This document shows positions 15,075-24,577 of a DNA stretch of 64,000 nucleotides, one piece after another. The notes beneath the pieces are model-generated. The model searched no databases, was not told where the DNA came from, and saw only the letters and a list, made by a program, of their open reading frames with translations. Position 1 is the first letter of the stretch. Each line of letters starts with the position of its first letter. Origin of the DNA: an uncultured bacterium. Its GTDB lineage: Bacteria > Pseudomonadota > Gammaproteobacteria > Burkholderiales > Burkholderiaceae_C. The stretch spans positions 1-64,000 of the forward strand of contig CAIYQZ010000079.1 of NCBI GenBank assembly GCA_903928495.1. Direction: 5' to 3'. Made by a program: the position numbers and the translations under genes.

Positions 15075-15758
15075 TCAGCTCCAGAGATCGAGCGGTGGGT
15101 CGTGCACCACGGCTTTGAGGATGTCGCTGCGGGACACAAAGCCCAGCAGTTTTTCGTCGGCATCGACTACCGGCAGACCAGGCAGCTGGGTGTCGAGCAG
15201 CACAAGGGCCACGCGGCGGATGTCTGTCTCGGGCAACACGGCGGGCACGGGGCTGATCATCACCTCAGCGAGTGGCTGCATGAGCAGGGCCCGCCAGACC
15301 AGGGCAGCCTGGTTGGGCGCTGGCAGGCGGTCAAGCTTGAGCAACTCGGCCCGCGTGAGCAAGCCCACGAGTTGCCCCTGCCCATTCACCACAGGGGCTT
15401 GCCCCACCCCCGCATCGATCAAGGCCTGCCAGCCGTGGCGCACATCGGCCGTCACGGGCAAGGCTGTCACATGGGCCGTCATCACGTCACGAACCGTTTG
15501 CAACGGGTGGCGGCTGGGCACCCGTGGCTGCTGCACGCGGGCGTACTCGTGGCGGGCCTGTTGGCCCAGCGCGTGTCCTGCGCCACGCTGGGGCTGTGCA
15601 AGGTGTCCGGCAAAGGGCTGTTCGTCGACCTGTTCCTGATGCTCGCGCAAGGGGTCGATGCGTTGCGTGCGCCCCAAGCCCAAGGTGCGGGACACGCGCT
15701 GCAGCTCTTCCATGGGGCCTTTGAACAGGGTGCCGCTGGTGCCAAAAACGGTGAACAT
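15075..15758 (-). CDS. CBS-domain protein
   Basis: A 227-residue protein with two CBS domains in its C-terminal 140 residues: VRDVMTAHVTALPVTADV ... GLLTRAEL and LAEVMISPVPAVLPETDI ... GFVSRSDIL. Such pairs bind adenosine nucleotides and act as regulatory modules. The N-terminal 85 residues (MFTVFGTSGTLFKGPMEELQ and a glutamine/arginine-rich stretch) show no known domain and are of low complexity. It lies convergent to the MhpD-like gene, 17 bases apart. The partner that it might regulate is not evident. Confidence 0.88.
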   Translation of the reverse strand: MFTVFGTSGTLFKGPMEELQRVSRTLGLGRTQRIDPLREHQEQVDEQPFAGHLAQPQRGAGHALGQQARHEYARVQQPRVPSRHPLQTVRDVMTAHVTALPVTADVRHGWQALIDAGVGQAPVVNGQGQLVGLLTRAELLKLDRLPAPNQAALVWRALLMQPLAEVMISPVPAVLPETDIRRVALVLLDTQLPGLPVVDADEKLLGFVSRSDILKAVVHDPPLDLWS

Positions 15759-15800
15759 GGTGACCCCTCCTGGTGGTTGGCTGGGTGCTGACTTGTCAGC

Positions 15801-17057
15801 TCAAGGCAGGAAGAGTGCCTGCAAATCACTCAAAAAGTCAAATCCCCGCTCGGTGGGCCACAGGCGCTGCCAGTCGCGCGCCAGCAGGCCTTGGCGCTCG
15901 GCCTCGTCCAGCGCGGCGGCAAAAGCACTCATGGGCAGGCCCGTGCGCTCGGTCAGCATCGCCAGCGGCACACCTTCGCGAAGGCGCAAGGCGTTGAGCA
16001 TGAATTCAAACGGCAGCTCGCTGCGGGCCACGCTGCTGTGCTGCACCACGGCGTTGCCTGCAAGGGCCTGCGCCATGTACAGCTTGGGTTCGCGGGCTCG
16101 AACCTGGCGCACCAAGCGGTGGGCAAAGCTGAGTTTGCTGTGCGCCCCGGCCCCCAGGCCCAGGTAGTCGCCAAACTGCCAGTAGTTCAGGTTGTGCCAG
16201 CATCGGTGGCCCGGCTTGGCATAGGCTGAAATTTCATAGCGGTCCATGCCAGCAGCCGTGGTGGCTTCGGTGATGGCGTCGAGCATGTCGTATGCATCGT
16301 CGTCTTCCGGTACCGTGGGCGGATGCTTGGCAAACAGGGTATTGGGTTCGATGGTGAGGTGGTACACAGACAAGTGGGGTGGCGCAAACGACAGCGCGGT
16401 GCGCACATCGGCCTGGCACTGCGCCAGCGTTTGGCCCGGCAGGGCGTACATCAGGTCGAGGTTGAAGGTGTCGAAGCAGCTCGCCGCTTCTTCCAGCGCA
16501 GCGCGGGCCTGGGCACCGTTGTGCACGCGGCCCAGCGCAGCCAGGTGTTCGTCGTTGAAGCTCTGCACCCCCACCGACAGGCGGGTGACGCCCGCTGCGC
16601 GGTAGGCGCGGAAGCGGTCACGCTCGAACGTGCCAGGGTTGGCCTCCAGGGTGATTTCGGCGTCAGCGTCCAGCTTCACGCGGGCGCGAATGTCGCCCAG
16701 CAGCCGGTCAATGGCGGCTGGTGAAAACAGGCTGGGGGTACCTCCCCCAATGAAAATGCTGTATACCGGGCGGCCCCAGAACAGGGGCAACGAGGCCTCC
16801 AGATCGGCGCACAGGGCATCCAGGTAGGCCTGTTCGGGCAGGGCGTCGGCGCTGCCGCTGCGCCCTTTTTGCGGGTTGAATTCGTGGGAGTTGAAATCGC
16901 AATACGGGCACTTTTTCAGGCACCACGGCAGGTGGATGTACAGCGACAGGGGCGGCAGCGCGGCCAGGCTGAGCGTGCCGGGGCGCATGAGGTGCACCAC
17001 GTCAAACGGGTTGTCGGCGGGCGCGGGGGGCACCACCTGAATGGGAATGTCAGGCAA
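15801..17057 (-). CDS. hemW: Radical SAM heme chaperone HemW
   Basis: A 418-residue protein of the coproporphyrinogen dehydrogenase-like family. LYIHLPWCLKKCPYCDFNSH carries Cys-x3-Cys-x2-Cys for a [4Fe-4S] cluster; IFIGGGTPSLF, ITLEANPGTFE and RLSVGVQSFNDEHLAALGR are SAM-binding and family motifs, and the C-terminal HemN domain follows. HemW transfers heme to respiratory proteins, whereas true HemN is an oxidase with an extra N-terminal region; this one has the HemW type cysteine spacing and length. It overlaps rdgB by eight bases, so they form one operon. Confidence 0.93.
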   Translation of the reverse strand: MPDIPIQVVPPAPADNPFDVVHLMRPGTLSLAALPPLSLYIHLPWCLKKCPYCDFNSHEFNPQKGRSGSADALPEQAYLDALCADLEASLPLFWGRPVYSIFIGGGTPSLFSPAAIDRLLGDIRARVKLDADAEITLEANPGTFERDRFRAYRAAGVTRLSVGVQSFNDEHLAALGRVHNGAQARAALEEAASCFDTFNLDLMYALPGQTLAQCQADVRTALSFAPPHLSVYHLTIEPNTLFAKHPPTVPEDDDAYDMLDAITEATTAAGMDRYEISAYAKPGHRCWHNLNYWQFGDYLGLGAGAHSKLSFAHRLVRQVRAREPKLYMAQALAGNAVVQHSSVARSELPFEFMLNALRLREGVPLAMLTERTGLPMSAFAAALDEAERQGLLARDWQRLWPTERGFDFLSDLQALFLP

Positions 17058-17652
17058 ACCAGTGCTCGCGCATCAGGGCCACCATCTGGCGGCTGGACTT
17101 GCCGCGGTGGCTGTGGGCGTTTTTGACGTCGGGCGGCAACTGGGCAAATGTCTGGCCGAACTCCGGCAGGAACATGACCGGGTCAAAGCCGAAACCGTTG
17201 TCGCCCACCGGCTCGGTGGTGATGAGGCCGGGGGCACGGCCCACGGCCACCAGCGGTTCGGGGTCGTCCGGGTGGCGCACTGCGACCAGGGTGCTGACCA
17301 AGGCGGCGCGGCGGTCGGCCACGCCTTGCATTTGCTCCAGCAGGGCGCGCACGTTGTTGTCGTCGCTTTTGGGGTAGCCAAACCGGGTGGCGTAGTAAGC
17401 GGTTTGCACGCCGGGCTGGCCACCAAAGGCGTCCACACACAGGCCTGCGTCATCGGCCACAGCGGGCAGGCCCGACTCACGCGCCGCGTGGCGGGCTTTG
17501 GCCAGCGCGTTTTCAATGAAGGTGTGAAACGGCTCGGCCGCCTCGCTGATGCCCAGCGCAGACTGCGGCACCAGCTCCACACCCAGCGGCGCGAACAGGG
17601 ATTGCAGCTCGGCCAGCTTGCCCTTGTTGTTGGAAGCGAGTACGAGTTTCAT
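17050..17652 (-). CDS. rdgB: dITP/XTP pyrophosphatase (RdgB/HAM1)
   Basis: A 200-residue house-cleaning enzyme that hydrolyses non-canonical purine triphosphates such as dITP and XTP. The start KLVLASNNKGKLAELQSL holds the SxNxxK substrate motif, and PAVADDAGLCVDAFGGQPG the catalytic aspartates; GDNGFGFDPVMFLPE and the terminal SHRGKSSRQMVAL complete the family. It lies between rph and hemW on the minus strand, the usual order in beta-proteobacteria. A dispersed repeat lies in the gap between rph and this gene. Confidence 0.97.
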   Translation of the reverse strand: MKLVLASNNKGKLAELQSLFAPLGVELVPQSALGISEAAEPFHTFIENALAKARHAARESGLPAVADDAGLCVDAFGGQPGVQTAYYATRFGYPKSDDNNVRALLEQMQGVADRRAALVSTLVAVRHPDDPEPLVAVGRAPGLITTEPVGDNGFGFDPVMFLPEFGQTFAQLPPDVKNAHSHRGKSSRQMVALMREHWFA

Positions 17653-17655
17653 TTT

Positions 17656-17712
17656 TATAACAAAATAGTGCTCTAACGCTTGATGGTATTCAAATGTTTG
17701 CTATTGATCAAT
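17656..17712 (-). repeat. Dispersed repeat, copy 3 (rph-rdgB gap)
   Basis: The 67-base gap reads CAAAATAG, CTCTAACGCTTGATGG and TTGCTATTGA in order, the arrangement of the other copies (compare GCTTGATGGTATT at 57508). It is AT-rich between two GC-rich genes. Confidence 0.6.
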
Positions 17713-17719
17713 CAGCAGT

Positions 17720-18448
17720 TCAAGCTGCAAGCGCAGCGGCTTGCAAGGCGACCAGTTCGGCCACGCCTTTGTCGGCCAGGGCCAGCAACTGGTCCATTTC
17801 GGCGCGGGTGAAGGCTGCGCCCTCTGCGGTGCCCTGCACTTCCACAAAGTGGCCTGCGCCGGTCATGACCACGTTCATGTCGGTGTCGCACGCCGAGTCT
17901 TCGGTGTATTCCAGGTCGAGCAGCGGGGTGCCTTGAACGATCCCCACCGAGATGGCGGCCACAGGGCCTTTGATGGGCGTTTGTTTCAGCGCGCCGCTGG
18001 CCAACAGTGTGGCCACGGCGTCGGCCGCTGCCACATAGGCACCGGTGATGGCGGCGGTACGGGTACCGCCATCGGCCTGGATCACGTCGCAGTCCAGCGT
18101 CAGGGTGCGCTCGCCCAACAGCTTCAGGTCGAACACGGCACGCAGCGAGCGCCCAATGAGCCGCTGGATTTCCTGCGTGCGACCGGTCTGTTTGCCTTTG
18201 GCGGCCTCGCGACTGCTGCGGGTGTGGGTGGCACGCGGCAACATGCCGTATTCAGCCGTCACCCAGCCCTCGCCCGTGCCCTTCTGGTGAGGCGGCACCC
18301 GGTCTTCCAGCGAGGCAGTGCACAGCACTTTGGTGTTGCCAAACTCGATCAGCACCGAGCCCTCGGCGTGAACGGTGTAGTGGCGGGTGATGCGCACGGG
18401 GCGCAGCTGGTCAGCGGCTCGGCCGCCCGAACGGGAAAAGGTTGTCAT
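17720..18448 (-). CDS. rph: Ribonuclease PH
   Basis: A 242-residue phosphorolytic 3'-5' exoribonuclease that trims tRNA 3' ends. Motifs include [20 protein letters not shown] near the start, [20 protein letters not shown] with phosphate-site residues, and [20 protein letters not shown] with the catalytic acidic cluster. Length is normal and the C-terminus is intact, unlike the frameshifted copy of E. coli K-12 strains. It follows the PP2C gene by 47 bases on the minus strand. Confidence 0.97.
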   Translation of the reverse strand: MTTFSRSGGRAADQLRPVRITRHYTVHAEGSVLIEFGNTKVLCTASLEDRVPPHQKGTGEGWVTAEYGMLPRATHTRSSREAAKGKQTGRTQEIQRLIGRSLRAVFDLKLLGERTLTLDCDVIQADGGTRTAAITGAYVAAADAVATLLASGALKQTPIKGPVAAISVGIVQGTPLLDLEYTEDSACDTDMNVVMTGAGHFVEVQGTAEGAAFTRAEMDQLLALADKGVAELVALQAAALAA

Positions 18449-18495
18449 GTGGGGAAGAAGTGAGGAAACAAAAAAATGGGCAGGGCGCCCCGCCG

Positions 18496-19398
18496 TCAGC
18501 CGCGGCGGGCAGCCGTGCGGCGAATGGCTTCGTTGATTTCGGCAATCGAGCGCTCAATGGCGGCATCGTCCATGTCCTCGGTCGCGGTTTCCACAGCGCT
18601 GGCCTGGATGGTGGACTCGAACATGCCCTCACCGATGGTGTCGGTGGAAATGCCGCGTGTGGACTCGAACGCATCTGGCGTTTCCCACTCCAGCGCAAGC
18701 ACGGTCACGTTGTCGCTGGTGCTGCCCGACTTGCGCAGTGCGCGCTCGGCCAGTTCAGGCACTGCTTGCGCCACCGAGTAGGCAGACAGGTGGTTGACGA
18801 TTTCCTGGTCACCCAGAGCGCCCCACAGGCCGTCCGAGCACAGCAACACTTTGTCACCCTGCTGCAGGGGTACACCGCCCGACACATCGTAGATGGGGCG
18901 CTGCGGAGAACCGAGGCAGGTGAACAGGATGTTGCGGTTGATTTGCTCCGGCCGCAGATGCAGGTGCGCTTGCTGCTCGCTGAACGAATGGTCGCGGGTG
19001 CGGGTGACGAGTTGGCCGTCGCGCACCAGGTACAGGCGCGAATCGCCGCAATGCACCCAATGGACCAGGCCACGCTCCAGCACCGCAGCCACCAGCGTGG
19101 TGCGCGGCGAATCCAGCATGCCTTTCTCAGAGGCATAACGCAGGATCTGGTGGTGAGCGGCCATGAGGGAACTGGACAGGAACTCGGGTACCGCGCCAAT
19201 GGTGGGCCGCGCCGCCTTCTGGAAATAGGCTGAGACGGTCTGCAGCGCCAACTGGGCAGCCACTTCCCCATCGGGGTGGCCCCCCATGCCATCGGCCAGC
19301 ACAAACAGGCCCGACTCGCGCGTGTAGCAATAGCCCATGCGGTCTTCGTTCCGGTTGCGCCCTCCCCGCCTGCTGACCTGGAACACCGAGAACTTCAT
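18496..19398 (-). CDS. PP2C-type serine/threonine protein phosphatase
   Basis: A 300-residue metal-dependent phosphatase. [20 protein letters not shown] and [18 protein letters not shown] give the first metal-binding aspartates, [19 protein letters not shown] the central motif, and [13 protein letters not shown] and [12 protein letters not shown] the later ones. The last 60 residues (rich in Glu/Asp) extend beyond the catalytic core. It starts within the stop codon of the kinase gene (ATGA), so kinase and phosphatase are made together and probably act on the same targets. Confidence 0.95.
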   Translation of the reverse strand: MKFSVFQVSRRGGRNRNEDRMGYCYTRESGLFVLADGMGGHPDGEVAAQLALQTVSAYFQKAARPTIGAVPEFLSSSLMAAHHQILRYASEKGMLDSPRTTLVAAVLERGLVHWVHCGDSRLYLVRDGQLVTRTRDHSFSEQQAHLHLRPEQINRNILFTCLGSPQRPIYDVSGGVPLQQGDKVLLCSDGLWGALGDQEIVNHLSAYSVAQAVPELAERALRKSGSTSDNVTVLALEWETPDAFESTRGISTDTIGEGMFESTIQASAVETATEDMDDAAIERSIAEINEAIRRTAARRG

Positions 19399-20399
19399 TT
19401 GGCGCGTCCGGATTCAGGCTTGGCTTTGGCGGACTTGCCGTCCACTCCCAGCAGGTTGTCGAGCTGCAGGCGCATTTTTTCGGCCATGGTCAGCTTGGTG
19501 TAGCTGCGCTCGGTTTCGCGGCTGAGTTCTTTTTGCAGCGCAAACACCGACTGGGGCCGAGACAGTGGGTCCAGCGCCATGCACCACTCCACCACCTCGA
19601 TCATGTTGTCGGAGTAGACCCCGCGCAAACGCGACAGGGCCAGCGACAGCCGGTCTTTTTCCTGGCGCTGCGGCGCGTCGTTGGGAGGGTATCCCTGCAT
19701 GCAGGCGTAAATGCAGGCGCCAATGGCGTAGATGTCGGTCCAGGGCCCCATGGCGCTGTCGCGGCGGTACATCTCGGGGGCAGCAAAACCGGGCGTGTAC
19801 ATCGGGCGCACAAAGCTGCCTTCTTTGCTCAGCACCTCACGTGCGGCGCCGAAGTCGATCAGCACGGCTTTGTTTTCGTCGGTCACGAAAATGTTGGCCG
19901 GCTTAATGTCGAGGTGGAGCATCTTGTGCTGGTGCACGATGCGCAAGCCACGCAACACCTCGTCGAACAAGGAACGGATGGTCGACTCGCGAAACACCTT
20001 CTGCTTTTTGAGTTCGCGCGCCGTGATGATGAAGTCCTGCAGGGATGCGCCCTCCAGGTAGTTCATCACCATGTAAACCGTGTCGTTCTCGCGGAAAAAA
20101 TTCAGCACGCTCACCACGGACGCGTGGGAAATCTGGGCCAGTGCCCGGCCCTCTTCAAAGAAACTTTTGAGCCCCAGCCGGTAGAGAGACAGCTTGTCGG
20201 GCTGCACCTGGGGCAGCATTTCACCCACGCCGCGCGTGGCAAGTGACGCTGGCAGGTACTCCTTGACGGCAACCTGCTGGCCCTGAGGGTCCAGGGCCAG
20301 ATAAACCACACCGAACCCGCCCGCCGCCACCTTGCGAACGATCCGATAACCCCCGATGACCGTCTCTGGCGGAAGGGGTGCTGGTTTGACCTTTGACAT
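19395..20399 (-). CDS. Serine/threonine protein kinase
   Basis: A 334-residue soluble eukaryotic-type kinase. The glycine loop VAAGGFGVVY and Lys46 (AVKEYLP) bind ATP, the catalytic loop is HLDIKPANI (162-170), so the usual HRD is HLD, and IDFGAARE (181-188) is the metal-binding DFG motif followed by an APE-like AAPEMY. The C-terminal 60 residues have no recognisable sensor domain and no membrane helix is present. ATG at 20399 fits the expected N-terminus. It is coupled to the PP2C gene and divergent from yicC across 74 bases. Confidence 0.93.
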   Translation of the reverse strand: MSKVKPAPLPPETVIGGYRIVRKVAAGGFGVVYLALDPQGQQVAVKEYLPASLATRGVGEMLPQVQPDKLSLYRLGLKSFFEEGRALAQISHASVVSVLNFFRENDTVYMVMNYLEGASLQDFIITARELKKQKVFRESTIRSLFDEVLRGLRIVHQHKMLHLDIKPANIFVTDENKAVLIDFGAAREVLSKEGSFVRPMYTPGFAAPEMYRRDSAMGPWTDIYAIGACIYACMQGYPPNDAPQRQEKDRLSLALSRLRGVYSDNMIEVVEWCMALDPLSRPQSVFALQKELSRETERSYTKLTMAEKMRLQLDNLLGVDGKSAKAKPESGRAK

Positions 20400-20473
20400 A
20401 ATAGCGTTTTGAGCCCGTGGGGTGATCGTTTGATGATCTCGAGGGCCAGTTTTTACCCTAAGGGACAGAGCCA

Positions 20474-21370
20474 ATGGCAGTTTACAGCATGACCGGATAC
20501 GCCACTTTGACCAGTGGCCCGGCACCGGCAGATGCCCCGCCCGCCCCAACACTGGGTCTGGAGATCCGCTCCGTTAACAGCCGGTTCCTGGACCTGACCT
20601 TCAAACTGAGCGATGAGCTGCGTGGAGCCGAGCCTGGCCTGCGGGAGTTGCTGGGCGCCGAACTGCGGCGCGGCAAAGTCGAAGTGCGCGCGTGGCTGGA
20701 GGGCCGCCAGGAAGGCGGCATCAAGGCCCCCACCACCGCTGATCTCCAGAAAATGGTGTCCATTCAGGACGGTGTCAGGGCCTGGCTGCCCACTGCAGCC
20801 CCGTTTTCCGTGGCAGAGGTCCTCTCGCTGACCAACCGCCAGACCGTGAGCACTGTTGGCCTGCCCGACGACCTGCTGAAACTGGCCAAAGCCGGGGTCG
20901 AGGCACTGAAAGCCGCACGTGCCCGTGAAGGCAAACGGCTGGCACACATGCTGTCCGACCATGTGGGCCAGCTGGCCGCGCTGGCCGCTCAGGCCAAGCC
21001 CATGGTTCCCCAGTTGGTCGAGCAGCAGCGCCAAAGGTTTCTGGACCGCTGGCAGGAAGCCCTGGGCTCAACCACCCCCGTGGACAGCGAAGCCGCACGA
21101 GACCGTGCGCTGAGCGAAGCCACTGCCTTCGCCATCCGCATTGACGTGGCGGAAGAACTCACACGCCTGGCCTCGCACCTGGAAGAAATTGCACGCCTGC
21201 TCAAAGCCGGTGGCGAACTGGGCAAACGGCTGGACTTCCTGATTCAGGAACTGCACCGTGAAGCCAACACACTGGGCTCCAAATCCTCAAGCCTGGAGCT
21301 GACCCGCATTTCGGTGGACATGAAAGTCCTGATCGAGCAAATGCGCGAGCAGGTGCAAAACATCGAATAA
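20474..21370 (+). CDS. yicC: YicC/YloC family endoribonuclease
   Basis: A 298-residue protein. The N-terminus [14 protein letters not shown] and [16 protein letters not shown], and the C-terminal [20 protein letters not shown] and [16 protein letters not shown], are diagnostic of YicC, recently shown in E. coli to be an endoribonuclease that degrades some small RNAs. It heads the yicC-gmk-rpoZ-RSH run on the plus strand; the intergenic region with the divergent kinase gene should hold promoters for both, but I could not place them with confidence. Confidence 0.95.
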   Translation: MAVYSMTGYATLTSGPAPADAPPAPTLGLEIRSVNSRFLDLTFKLSDELRGAEPGLRELLGAELRRGKVEVRAWLEGRQEGGIKAPTTADLQKMVSIQDGVRAWLPTAAPFSVAEVLSLTNRQTVSTVGLPDDLLKLAKAGVEALKAARAREGKRLAHMLSDHVGQLAALAAQAKPMVPQLVEQQRQRFLDRWQEALGSTTPVDSEAARDRALSEATAFAIRIDVAEELTRLASHLEEIARLLKAGGELGKRLDFLIQELHREANTLGSKSSSLELTRISVDMKVLIEQMREQVQNIE

Positions 21371-21395
21371 CCCGCCCAGGCGAAACAGGACACAC

Positions 21396-22016
21396 ATGGA
21401 ATATCCAGGCAATTTGTTTGTGGTGGCGGCCCCCAGCGGAGCGGGCAAGTCAAGCCTTGTCAACGCCCTGATGGAAGTTGATGCCGGGCTGAGCCACTCC
21501 GTATCACACACCACCCGCGCACCCCGCGGCCAGGAAATGCACGGGCGCGAATACTATTTTGTGTCCAACGCCCAGTTCGACCAGATGGTGCTGCAGGGCG
21601 CTTTTCTGGAGTGGGCGAACGTCCACGGTAACCGCTACGGGACATCCAAGCAGGCCATCGAAGAACGGATTGCCCAGGGCAGCGACATCATTCTGGAGAT
21701 CGACTACCAGGGTGCCATCCAGGTCAAGCAGATCTTCCAGAACGCCATCCTCGTGTTCATACTGCCGCCCAGTTGGTCAGAGTTGAAGTCACGCCTGCAA
21801 CGCCGGGGAGAAGACTCGCCCGACGTGATCGACATGCGGGTGCAGAACGCGGCCAAAGAGGTGGCACATGTCAAAGAATTTGACTTCGTTATAATCAACG
21901 AACGCTTCGAGTTGGCGCTTTTTGACCTCAAATCGATTGTGCATGCCCAGCGGCTGAAATACTCGGCACAACGGCGCGCCAAGGCTGAGACCTTCAGCAA
22001 CCTGCAAATTCCCTGA
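21396..22016 (+). CDS. gmk: Guanylate kinase
   Basis: A 206-residue enzyme phosphorylating GMP to GDP. The P-loop is [15 protein letters not shown] at residues 9-23, [20 protein letters not shown] binds GMP, and [15 protein letters not shown] is the Walker B region. It begins 25 bases after yicC and precedes rpoZ, as in many proteobacteria. Together with the (p)ppGpp synthetase downstream it groups guanine nucleotide functions. Confidence 0.98.
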   Translation: MEYPGNLFVVAAPSGAGKSSLVNALMEVDAGLSHSVSHTTRAPRGQEMHGREYYFVSNAQFDQMVLQGAFLEWANVHGNRYGTSKQAIEERIAQGSDIILEIDYQGAIQVKQIFQNAILVFILPPSWSELKSRLQRRGEDSPDVIDMRVQNAAKEVAHVKEFDFVIINERFELALFDLKSIVHAQRLKYSAQRRAKAETFSNLQIP

Positions 22017-22050
22017 CACCCAACGAGACCGCTACCCGCGAAGACCCACC

Positions 22051-22254
22051 ATGGCCCGTATCACCGTTGAAGACTGCCTCGAAAAAATCCCCAACCGCTT
22101 CCAGCTGGTGTTGGCTGCCACCTACCGTGCACGCATGCTGAGCCAGGGCCATTCCGCCAAGGTCGAAAGCAAGAACAAGCCCGGTGTCACCGCTCTGCGC
22201 GAAATCGCCGAGGGCAAGGTCGGCATTGAAATGCTGAAAAAAGTGCCGACCTGA
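22051..22254 (+). CDS. rpoZ: RNA polymerase omega subunit
   Basis: A 67-residue subunit that helps assemble RNA polymerase and forms part of a ppGpp site. [20 protein letters not shown] and [12 protein letters not shown] are characteristic, and the length is the short betaproteobacterial form. It lies between gmk and the RSH gene and is followed by a terminator, so much of the upstream transcript probably ends there. Confidence 0.98.
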   Translation: MARITVEDCLEKIPNRFQLVLAATYRARMLSQGHSAKVESKNKPGVTALREIAEGKVGIEMLKKVPT

Positions 22255-22278
22255 AAAGGCCCCGCGCTTCACAAAACG

Positions 22279-22301
22279 AGCACCGCACGCGGTGCTTTTT
22301 T
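22279..22301 (+). terminator. Rho-independent terminator after rpoZ
   Basis: GCACCGC (22280-22286) pairs with GCGGTGC (22289-22295) and is followed by TTTTTT. It lies between rpoZ and the RSH gene, so the latter may depend on readthrough or on a promoter in the following 24 bases. Confidence 0.85.
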
Positions 22302-22324
22302 CATGGTGCCGTTACAGTAGGGTC

Positions 22325-24577
22325 ATGAGCCGCGCCACCCCCGTCACGCCCCCGGTCAACACCGCTGCTGCCAATGCCGCGGCAGCCAGTTTTGCTGCCT
22401 TAACAGCCAAACTTGACTACCTGTCCGACTCCGACATCGAGGCCGTGCGCAAGGCCTACCGTTTTGCCGACCAAGCGCACCTGGGCCAATTGCGCAAAAA
22501 CGGGGACCCCTACATCACCCACCCGATCGCGGTGGCTGTGCAATGCGCCGAGTGGAAGCTTGACGCGCAAGCCCTCATGGCCGCCCTGATGCACGATGCC
22601 ATGGAGGACTGTGGCATCTCCAAGTCCGACCTGATCGAACGTTTCGGCGCCCCGGTGGCCGAGCTGGTGGACGGGCTGACCAAACTGGAGAAGCTTGAGT
22701 TCGACACCCGCGAGCAAAACCAGGCCGAGTCGTTTCGCAAAATGCTGCTGGCCATGGCGCGAGACGTGCGCGTCATCCTCATCAAGCTGGCCGATCGCAG
22801 CCACAACATGCGCACCATGGGTGACATGCCGCGCGCCAAATGGGGCCGCATCTCCCGCGAAACACTCGACATCTACGCGCCCATTGCCTACCGCCTGGGT
22901 CTGAATGTGACGTTTCGCGAGTTGCAGGACCTGTGCTTCAAGCACCTCCACCCCTGGCGCTATGAGGTGTTGGCCAAAGCAGTGCAACGTGCACGCGCAC
23001 GGCGCAAAGACCTCATGTCCCGCGTCCAGAGCGAGGTGCGCGAATCGCTGGACCACAACAACCTGAACGCCCGTGTGCTGGGCCGCGAAAAAACGCTCTA
23101 CTCCATTTACCGGAAGATGGACGACAAGCACCTGACGTTCGCGCAAGTGACCGACATGTACGGTTTTCGCGTCATCTTCGAAGACTTGTCGCACTGCTAC
23201 ACGGCTCTGGGCGTGCTGCACCAGATGTACAAACCACTGCCCGGCCGCTTCAAAGACTACATCGCCATCCCCAAGGTCAACGGCTACCAGTCGCTGCACA
23301 CCACCCTGGTCGGCCCGTTTGGCACCAATGTGGAGTTCCAACTCCGCACCTCGGCCATGGACGTGGTGGCGGAATCGGGCGTGGCCGCCCACTGGCTCTA
23401 CAAAGCCGCGTCGCCCGAAAGCGAAGCCGCCAACCGGCTGGGCACGCAGTGGCTGCAATCGCTGCTGGACATACAGAACGAAACCAAAGACGCCGCCGAG
23501 TTCTGGGACCACGTCAAGATCGACCTCTTCCCCGACGCGGTGTATGTGTTCACCCCCAAAAGCAAAATCATGTCGATGCCGCGCGGGGCAACGGTGGTCG
23601 ACTTTGCCTACGCCATCCACAGCAATGTGGGCAACCGTGCGGTGGCGGCGAACATCAACGGCGAGCAGGTGCCCCTTCGCACCGAACTGCGCAATGGCGA
23701 CGTGGTGGAAATTGTCACCGCCGACACGCCCATGCCCAACCCGGCCTGGCTGAGTTTTGTGCGCACGGGTCGGGCCAGGTCCAAAATCCGCCACCACCTC
23801 AAAACCATGGCGCAGGGCGACTCGCGGGCCCTGGGCGAAAAAATGCTGACCCAGGCACTGCGGGTAGAGGGCATTGCTGAATTGCCGAGCGAGCATGGCG
23901 CCTACCACGGCACATGGGACAAACTGCTGAGGTTCACCGGTAACCGCGGCAGAGACGAACTGCTGGCCGACATCGGCATGGGCAAACGCATCGCGGGAAT
24001 GGTCAGTAAAAAACTCGCCGTGCTACTGACCGAACAAGGCGTCAAGCCCGACATGGTGCTCATCAGCCAGGAGCGTTACTCACCACAGCACGAAACCGTC
24101 AGCCAGGGCACCGTCACGCTTGACGGCAGCGAGGGGGGCTCGGTCCAGTTTGCCCGCTGTTGCCACCCCATTCCGGGCGACCGCATCGTTGGCTACCTGG
24201 GGCGCGGCGAAGGCCTTGTCGTGCACACGGAAGACTGCACCGTGGGTCGCAAGCTGCTGGCACGCGACCGCGAGCGGTTCCTGGAAGTAGAGTGGTCAGA
24301 CGAGCCAGTGAGGGCCTTTGAAGCCGCGTTGCTGGTGACCGTCGAAAATGGCAAAGGTGTTCTGGCGCGCGTGGCCTCCACCCTCGCCACGGCCGAAGCA
24401 GACATCACCCATGTAGACATGAGCGAAGAACGCGTGCAACACGCCACCGATCTCCGGTTTGCCATTGCCGTGCGTGACCGTGAACATCTGGCACACATCC
24501 TGAAGGCGCTCAAACGCACGCCGTCTGTGCTCAAGGCGCAGCGCATCAAGCACAGCAAAGACCGGCATCAGCCGTAA
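22325..24577 (+). CDS. spoT: Bifunctional (p)ppGpp synthetase/hydrolase (SpoT/Rel-type RSH)
   Basis: A 750-residue stringent-response enzyme. The hydrolase domain (about 45-200) keeps the metal-binding HDxxED as LMHDAMEDCG, so it should be active. The synthetase domain (about 240-400) shows DMYGFRVIFED, RFKDYIAIPKVNGYQSLHTT. Then come the TGS domain (VYVFTPKSKIMSMPRGATVVDFAYAIH), the zinc-finger-like FARCCHPIPGDRI, and the C-terminal ACT domain. ATG at 22325 follows the rpoZ terminator. Its 3' end overlaps convergent greB by ten bases. Confidence 0.96.
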   Translation: MSRATPVTPPVNTAAANAAAASFAALTAKLDYLSDSDIEAVRKAYRFADQAHLGQLRKNGDPYITHPIAVAVQCAEWKLDAQALMAALMHDAMEDCGISKSDLIERFGAPVAELVDGLTKLEKLEFDTREQNQAESFRKMLLAMARDVRVILIKLADRSHNMRTMGDMPRAKWGRISRETLDIYAPIAYRLGLNVTFRELQDLCFKHLHPWRYEVLAKAVQRARARRKDLMSRVQSEVRESLDHNNLNARVLGREKTLYSIYRKMDDKHLTFAQVTDMYGFRVIFEDLSHCYTALGVLHQMYKPLPGRFKDYIAIPKVNGYQSLHTTLVGPFGTNVEFQLRTSAMDVVAESGVAAHWLYKAASPESEAANRLGTQWLQSLLDIQNETKDAAEFWDHVKIDLFPDAVYVFTPKSKIMSMPRGATVVDFAYAIHSNVGNRAVAANINGEQVPLRTELRNGDVVEIVTADTPMPNPAWLSFVRTGRARSKIRHHLKTMAQGDSRALGEKMLTQALRVEGIAELPSEHGAYHGTWDKLLRFTGNRGRDELLADIGMGKRIAGMVSKKLAVLLTEQGVKPDMVLISQERYSPQHETVSQGTVTLDGSEGGSVQFARCCHPIPGDRIVGYLGRGEGLVVHTEDCTVGRKLLARDRERFLEVEWSDEPVRAFEAALLVTVENGKGVLARVASTLATAEADITHVDMSEERVQHATDLRFAIAVRDREHLAHILKALKRTPSVLKAQRIKHSKDRHQP

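Noticed and set aside
22400-23908. Long minus-strand open frame of about 500 codons inside the RSH gene
   Set aside because: It is rich in His, Val and Gly in the manner of antisense frames in GC-rich genes and lies entirely opposite a certain gene.
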